From: JAZREA01 sp045660545
GTDB lineage: Bacteria > Bacillota > Clostridia > Monoglobales > Firm-18
Direction: 5' to 3'
DNA: 64,000 nt
Assembly (NCBI GenBank): GCA_045660545.1
Contig: JAZREA010000006.1
Span: 4,535-68,534 of the forward strand
The notes beneath the pieces are model-generated. The model did no database searches. It was not told the DNA's origin and saw only the letters and a list, made by a program, of their open reading frames with translations. Below are positions 59,394-64,000 of the stretch, piece by piece (positions within the stretch are counted from its first letter, which is position 1; every line of letters starts with the position of its first letter). Position numbers and translations under genes: made by a program.

Positions 59394-60707
59394 TTATTTA
59401 ACAGACGCCTTTCCACTTTCAAGCATTGTCTGTCTGCGGTTTTTAACCTCTTCCGGCATAGGCGTAATTTCGCCGGCAGCCGTAAGCGCCATCTTCGTAA
59501 ACAAAGGTCCGAACAGCTCGTAAATCAAAACGGCAAAGAGCGTGATGTTTCTAATCAATGCTCCCTGTTCCCCAAGCTGCATCGCAGTCGTACACATACC
59601 AAGAGCAACACCCGCCTGTGGAAGCAAAGTTATACCAAGATACTTGCATATATTAGCCGAGCATCCGGATATCTTAGCGCTAAATAACGTACCAAAGTAT
59701 TTACCAAGCGAACGGAACACGATGTAAACCACACCGATAGCAACAATAGCCATGTCTGTAAATACATTAAGCTCAAGCGCCGCCCCGCTTACTACAAAGA
59801 AAACTGCAAAAAGCGGAGAAGTCCACTTGTCAGCCGCTGCCATAAGATTGTCTGCCAAAGGACAGATGTTACAAAATACAGTACCCAGCATCATACAAGT
59901 AAGAAGTGATGAAAAGCCGACGTGTACCGAGCCAATAGTAAAGCTTACTTTTGTAAGCGCAACAGTTAATAAAACCAACGCAATTGTAAGGTTAAGTCTG
60001 TTCGTGTTGGAATTAAAGAGCTTCTCCAAATATGTAAGAACATAACCCATCAAAGCGCCAAGTCCCAAAGACAACGCTATTTCAACAAGCGGAGTTATAA
60101 CAATAGACGCAATATCCACAGTGCCTACAATCAATGTTTTAGCTATACCAAACGACACTGCAAAAACCACAAGACCAACAGCGTCATCAAGCGCAACTAT
60201 CGGGAGTAAGAGCTTTGTAAGAGGACCCTTAGCCTTATACTGCTTTACAACCATCAAGGTTGCAGCTGGAGCGGTAGCTGTCGCGATAGCACCAAGCGTA
60301 ATTGCCTGAGGAAGCGCAAGCTTGCCCGGCATTAATTTCATAAATCCAACAAGCGCCAAGTCAACAAAGAGTGTTGCGACAAGAGCCTGCAATATACCGA
60401 TTATAAAAGCCTGACGGCCTGTCTTTTTAAGTTCTTCTTTTTTAAACTCACTGCCGATAGAAAAGGCAATAAAGCCAAGCGCCACCTCAGAAAGTATGCC
60501 AAGAGCGCTTACCTCCTCCGCCGTACGAAAACCAAAGCCGTTAATTCCCAAAGCCCCGATGCAATAAGGCCCAATCAAAACACCTGCTACAAGGTAAGAA
60601 GTAACCGCAGGAAGCTTAAAAATCTTAAACAACCTTGTCATAAGAAGTCCTGCCAACAAAGCTACTGAAACTGATAAAATTCCATTCATAGTTAAGTTTA
60701 TCTCCAT
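59394..60707 (-). CDS. CPA2-family cation/proton antiporter
   Basis: The 437-residue protein has about 12-13 hydrophobic helices. It begins LSVSVALLAGLLMTRLFKIF and has VTSYLVAGVLIGPYCIG, the DD motif in PIVALDDAVGLVVFAV (ion-binding Asp pair) and a late NITLFAVLIYELFGPLF. This is the CPA2 (NapA/KefB-like) membrane domain without a C-terminal RCK/KTN domain. It exchanges Na+ or K+ for protons. It follows the ABC exporter by 31 bases on the same strand. The ion cannot be told from sequence alone. Confidence 0.86.
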   Translation of the reverse strand: MEINLTMNGILSVSVALLAGLLMTRLFKIFKLPAVTSYLVAGVLIGPYCIGALGINGFGFRTAEEVSALGILSEVALGFIAFSIGSEFKKEELKKTGRQAFIIGILQALVATLFVDLALVGFMKLMPGKLALPQAITLGAIATATAPAATLMVVKQYKAKGPLTKLLLPIVALDDAVGLVVFAVSFGIAKTLIVGTVDIASIVITPLVEIALSLGLGALMGYVLTYLEKLFNSNTNRLNLTIALVLLTVALTKVSFTIGSVHVGFSSLLTCMMLGTVFCNICPLADNLMAAADKWTSPLFAVFFVVSGAALELNVFTDMAIVAIGVVYIVFRSLGKYFGTLFSAKISGCSANICKYLGITLLPQAGVALGMCTTAMQLGEQGALIRNITLFAVLIYELFGPLFTKMALTAAGEITPMPEEVKNRRQTMLESGKASVK

Positions 60708-60738
60708 TCTTAAAATATTTAACTTCTTTAAAAGACCA

Positions 60739-62469
60739 TCAGCTACGATACAGTCTGCTGTATAAGCCCTTGTTATTAATTAATTCCTCGTGTGTTCCGC
60801 TTTCGACTATTCCCTCGTCCGTAAGCACTACAATGTTGTCACAATCCTTAACGGTAGTCAGCCTGTGCGCGATAGCCAAAACAGTTCTGCCGTCAGAAAG
60901 CTTGTCGAGCGACTCCTGAACAATCTTTTCACTCTCGTTATCAAGAGCAGATGTCGCCTCGTCGAGTATCAGAATCGGCGGGTTTTTAAGGAACACTCTT
61001 GCAATAGATATCCTTTGCTTTTGTCCGCCTGAAAGCTTAACTCCTCTTTCGCCCACATAAGTATTATATTTGTCAGGAAGCGAATTTATAAACTCCTCCG
61101 CTCCCGCAAGTCGAGCGGCGTTTTCCACCTCTTCAAAGGTGCATCCCGGCTTGCCGTATGCAATGTTGTCGTACACAGTGCCGGAGAAAAGATACACGTC
61201 TTGCTGTACTATTCCTATGTTCTTTCTAAGCCGTTTAACCTTAATATCAGCAATATTAATTCCGTCAATCAGTATTTCTCCACAGTCAGGCTCATAAAAC
61301 CTCGGGATAAGGTTGCAAATAGTCGTCTTTCCGCCACCGGACGGGCCAACAAGTGCCACGCTTTGCCCTGCCTCGATTTTAAGGTTGAAGTCTTGTAGTA
61401 CAAGGTCTCTTCCTTCGTCGTAGCCGAACTTAACATTTTTAAACTCAATTTCGCCCTTTAAGTCAACAACATCCTTCGCGTCCTCTTTGTCGACAATCTG
61501 CGGCTCGGTGTCCATAATTTCCTGGAATCTCTCGATACCCGTTATCGCTCTTTCAAACTGTTCTATAAAGTTAATTATAGTTTTTACAGAATTAAGAAGA
61601 GTTGTAACATATAAAATGTATGCAACCACATCAGACGCACTTACAATATTTTTTATAACAAATATCGCGCCGGCAACAACAACAGTTATGTACATAAGTC
61701 CGTCAAAGAACCTTGTGGTGCACTGGAACTTTGCGATATACCTGTAAGCCACTGTCCTAATGTCGAGAAAAGCTCTGTTGCCCTTTGAAAACTTTTCTTT
61801 TTCAATATCCTCGTTGGCAAAAGACTTAACAACACGAATACCAAGCAAAGCGTCCTCAATCTCGGCATTAAGCTCACCAATCTGGTGCCTCTGCTGCTTA
61901 AATGCCCTGCGCATCGACTTTCTGTACCTTAAAGAGCAGAATATCATAATCGGTATTATCGCAAAGACAATAACCGTAAGCAACGGGCTGATTCCGCAAA
62001 GAATTATAAACGAAACCAAAATCTTAACCCCGATAATAAAAATCTCCTCAGGGGCGTGGTGCGCAAACTCTGTGATGTCAAAAAGGTCTGTCGTAATTCT
62101 CGACATAAGCTGTCCAACCTTCGCATCCTGATAGAACGAATACGACAAAGACTGCAAGTGGTCGAACAAGTCACGACGCATATCCGTTTCGATTTTTGCG
62201 CCCATTACGTGACCTTGCTCCGCCATATAAAAGTTTGCGGCAGTGTCAATAATTCTTAAAACCAAATACAATATTCCGCAGCCAAGGACAAACTTAACCG
62301 TCAAATCCTGCGGGCTGTTAACAGCAAGGTCTGTTATCTCTCTTACTATCAGAGGAAACACCAGTTCGCACAAGGTAGTAAGCGTCGCACAAAAAAGGTC
62401 CAAAGACAACATACCTTTGTATTTAAATAAATATGGCAAAAACCTGCGTATAAGTTTACTGTTATTCAT
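60739..62469 (-). CDS. Homodimeric ABC exporter (ATP-binding and membrane domains fused)
   Basis: The 576-residue protein has six membrane helices, then an ATPase with canonical Walker A GPSGGGKTT, signature LSGGQKQR, Walker B LILDEATSALD with catalytic Glu, and H-loop IAHRLTTV. Both sites are intact, so a homodimer works. I chose the ATG at 62469 with GGAG six bases upstream over one four codons earlier, which has no site. It resembles MsbA/BmrA-type lipid or drug exporters. It lies between the AraC gene and the antiporter gene. Confidence 0.88.
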   Translation of the reverse strand: MNNSKLIRRFLPYLFKYKGMLSLDLFCATLTTLCELVFPLIVREITDLAVNSPQDLTVKFVLGCGILYLVLRIIDTAANFYMAEQGHVMGAKIETDMRRDLFDHLQSLSYSFYQDAKVGQLMSRITTDLFDITEFAHHAPEEIFIIGVKILVSFIILCGISPLLTVIVFAIIPIMIFCSLRYRKSMRRAFKQQRHQIGELNAEIEDALLGIRVVKSFANEDIEKEKFSKGNRAFLDIRTVAYRYIAKFQCTTRFFDGLMYITVVVAGAIFVIKNIVSASDVVAYILYVTTLLNSVKTIINFIEQFERAITGIERFQEIMDTEPQIVDKEDAKDVVDLKGEIEFKNVKFGYDEGRDLVLQDFNLKIEAGQSVALVGPSGGGKTTICNLIPRFYEPDCGEILIDGINIADIKVKRLRKNIGIVQQDVYLFSGTVYDNIAYGKPGCTFEEVENAARLAGAEEFINSLPDKYNTYVGERGVKLSGGQKQRISIARVFLKNPPILILDEATSALDNESEKIVQESLDKLSDGRTVLAIAHRLTTVKDCDNIVVLTDEGIVESGTHEELINNKGLYSRLYRS

Positions 62470-62615
62470 CTCAATCTCCATTTCTCTTGTAAGAAATAAT
62501 TCAAAATCGCATACTAATTAAGTATACTACTTTGTTACAAAAAACACAATATTAAAAAATGCACAAAACGGCATAAAAACTAACAGATTTTTAATATAAA
62601 GTTCACACAATCTGC

Positions 62616-63506
62616 TTACACGTTCTCTTCGTTTACAATAACCTTTTTTCTGTACTCGCTGGGCGATAGCCCCACAGCCTGCTTAAAAGCTCTTGTAAAA
62701 GCATGAATACAAGAATACCCCAGCATGTCGGAAATCTGGCTTATGTTATTTTCTCCCTTTCTTAAAAGGCGCCGCGCCTCCTTGATTTTAAGATGGTTGT
62801 AATAACGTATAATCGTTTTGCCGGTGTTGTTTTTAAAAATATATGTAAGCTGAGACTTTTCAAGCATAAAGTGCTTGCATATGTCGTCAAGCGTCAGCGA
62901 CTGATACACATTATCGTTCATATAGTCTATTATCATCTCGGAGATAGACGTCTGCGCAATGTTACGCCTTTTTTCAATGGGTAGCGCCCTGCTCTCCACC
63001 GCGCTTTTCATTCTTGTAAGCCTGATTAAAAATTCAGTTAAAAAGCAGCTTAAAAGCTGTGTGGAGCCAAACTTTTCGTTCGAAAAATTAAGTTGCTCCT
63101 TCCACTCATAACTGTTTGGAATTTCTCCAAGTGCGTTTTGAGTCTCCTCTATAAAAAGCGAAAGCAAAACCTTAGTACTTTTGTCAAGCGTAAATATCTT
63201 TTTTGCAAAAAACTTCATAGCAGGCGAATCGCACGTGAACGATACTACAAGCATGCTGTTAGGAACTCTTGTGTCCGAAGTGTGCGCATGAAGTTCACCC
63301 GGCTGATGAAAAATAATTTGTCCCTGCGACAAAGGTATCCCCTCTCCGTCGGTTATCGCAACGATACTGCCGCTGTCGACATACACCATCTCCCAAAAAT
63401 CGTGTCTCTCAGGAGCGTGGGTAAAGTTCTTGCCGAACTCAAAATAATATATGCTGTTAAAGCCTTTAATTTCAAACTCTCTGTTTATCTGAGCAACCCC
63501 AAACAT
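62616..63506 (-). CDS. AraC-family transcriptional regulator with N-terminal cupin
   Basis: The 296-residue protein has a cupin-like N-terminus (THAPERHDFWEMVYVDSGSI, GQIIFHQPGELHAH). The C-terminal AraC double helix-turn-helix is LDDICKHFMLEKSQLTYIFKN, then ISQISDMLGYSCIHAFTRAF and SPSEYRKK. The ATG at 63506 has GGAGGG four bases upstream. A reading frame from 63557 would add 17 residues without a site. It is divergent from the PIG-L gene, with promoters overlapping, so it probably controls that gene and perhaps the ABC exporter. Confidence 0.9.
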   Translation of the reverse strand: MFGVAQINREFEIKGFNSIYYFEFGKNFTHAPERHDFWEMVYVDSGSIVAITDGEGIPLSQGQIIFHQPGELHAHTSDTRVPNSMLVVSFTCDSPAMKFFAKKIFTLDKSTKVLLSLFIEETQNALGEIPNSYEWKEQLNFSNEKFGSTQLLSCFLTEFLIRLTRMKSAVESRALPIEKRRNIAQTSISEMIIDYMNDNVYQSLTLDDICKHFMLEKSQLTYIFKNNTGKTIIRYYNHLKIKEARRLLRKGENNISQISDMLGYSCIHAFTRAFKQAVGLSPSEYRKKVIVNEENV

Positions 63507-63569
63507 ACTGCCCTCCGGAATAAATGTTAAAAAAATAATAATTAATGTCAAATACAATTTTGCCTTATT

Positions 63570-63598
63570 ATTATATAATGTAATTAAAATAAAGTCAA
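63570..63598 (-). promoter_or_regulatory. Sigma-A promoter of the AraC-type gene, overlapping a divergent promoter
   Basis: Minus strand TTGACT (63593-63598), 17-nt spacer, TATAAT (63570-63575). The opposite strand carries TATAAT at 63574-63579 with a poor -35, so the two -10 boxes overlap. Confidence 0.78.
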
Positions 63599-63620
63599 TA
63601 AAATTAGGAGGTTTTTTAAC

Positions 63621-64000
63621 ATGAAGGTTTTAGCGATAGGCTGTCATCCTGACGATATCGAAATCGGATGCAGCGGCACACTTGTTAAATGTGTTAAACG
63701 CGGGGACGAAGTTACAGTTTGCCACGTTGCCAACGGAAATATGGGTCACGCAATTATAAAGCCGGACGAGCTTCGTACAATGCGCGCAAAGGAAGCGCAA
63801 AATGCAGGCAAAATCGGCGGAATCAACGTTGTTTCTCTTGACATAGGCGACTTGCTTATAAATTCCGCAGACATGGCTCAACGCGACAAGGTTATGGAGC
63901 TTATAAGAGAGGTACAGCCCGACTTTATAATCACACACGCTCCGACAGACTATATGGCCGACCACCTTGAGGTTTCAAAGCTTGTGTTCAACGCAGCTTT
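63621..64000 (+). CDS. PIG-L family deacetylase (partial, right edge)
   Basis: The gene starts at 63621 after AGGAGG and runs off the window. It begins MKVLAIGCHPDDIEIGCSGT, the HPDD zinc motif, followed by GDEVTVCHVANGNMGH, AQNAGKIGGINVVSLDIGD and IITHAPTDYMADHLEVSK with a second His-Asp pair. Relatives deacetylate N-acetylglucosaminyl compounds such as those in mycothiol or bacillithiol synthesis, or other N-acetyl sugars. The divergent AraC-family gene suggests a sugar-related substrate. Confidence 0.9.
   Translation, partial: MKVLAIGCHPDDIEIGCSGTLVKCVKRGDEVTVCHVANGNMGHAIIKPDELRTMRAKEAQNAGKIGGINVVSLDIGDLLINSADMAQRDKVMELIREVQPDFIITHAPTDYMADHLEVSKLVFNAA

Noticed and set aside
1..64000. tRNA, rRNA, CRISPR array, insertion sequence or prophage
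   Set aside because: No cloverleaf, spacer-repeat pattern, transposase, integrase or phage structural motif was recognised by eye; a tRNAscan or CRISPR search was not possible.

Overview
The window looks like a chromosomal segment of an anaerobic, low-to-moderate GC Gram-positive bacterium of the class Clostridia, most likely an uncultured gut commensal. The grounds are strong AGGAGG-type ribosome binding sites, sigma-A promoters with 17-nt spacers, rubrerythrin, Feo iron uptake, a glycyl radical enzyme microcompartment and a Clostridia-style c-di-GMP riboswitch. I recognised no rRNA, tRNA, CRISPR array, transposase or phage gene. Almost everything is on the minus strand.

Region 1 (1-24.3 kb) is a large exopolysaccharide operon transcribed leftward from about 21.79 kb and running off the left edge. 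It encodes an initiating sugar-phosphate transferase, seven further glycosyltransferases, a Wzx-type flippase, a Wzy/ligase-type protein, two Wzz-like proteins, a hexapeptide acetyltransferase, a YdjC-type deacetylase, an acyltransferase-3 protein and dispersed GtrA, GtrB and Gtr-II parts. c-di-GMP is wired through it. A consensus promoter is followed by a GEMM-I aptamer and an intrinsic terminator. The first gene is an EAL phosphodiesterase and a second EAL protein lies near the distal end. One Wzz-like protein carries a degenerate GGDEF domain, and the gene just upstream is an intact diguanylate cyclase.

Region 2 (24.3-34.0 kb) holds an iron-sulfur FrhB-like gene. It is followed by an operon uxaB-uxaA-nagB-DUF4091/GH123-like-PL22-like propeller-nagA with a divergent AraC regulator, which suggests use of a glycan containing both a uronic acid and an N-acetylhexosamine. 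No transporter is present in it.

Region 3 (34.0-37.7 kb) is iron and oxidative-stress biology: a DtxR-family repressor, feoA, feoB, a tiny FeoB-associated Cys-rich protein and rubrerythrin, with three GTTAGC/GCTAAC palindromes around feo.

Region 4 (37.7-46.1 kb) has a MarR regulator with a heterodimeric ABC exporter and a 35-bp perfect palindrome at its promoter. Next come an OFA-family MFS transporter operon (MFS, YwlG, GtrA, 2-hydroxyacid dehydrogenase) and an oppositely oriented HAD phosphatase.

Region 5 (46.2-59.2 kb) is a glycyl-radical microcompartment (BMC) locus of the propanediol type. It encodes the diol dehydratase GRE and its activase, PduU- and PduV-like proteins, then an alcohol dehydrogenase, two BMC-H proteins, a BMC-P, PduS, PduT, a CoA-acylating aldehyde dehydrogenase, a BMC-T and PduL, then a DeoR regulator and a class II aldolase. 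Two promoters are visible. One BMC-H gene has two in-frame, ribosome-binding-site-supported starts that would give forms with and without a 40-residue Lys/Ala-rich tail.

Region 6 (59.4-64 kb) has a CPA2 cation/proton antiporter, a homodimeric ABC exporter, an AraC regulator and a divergent PIG-L deacetylase cut by the right edge.
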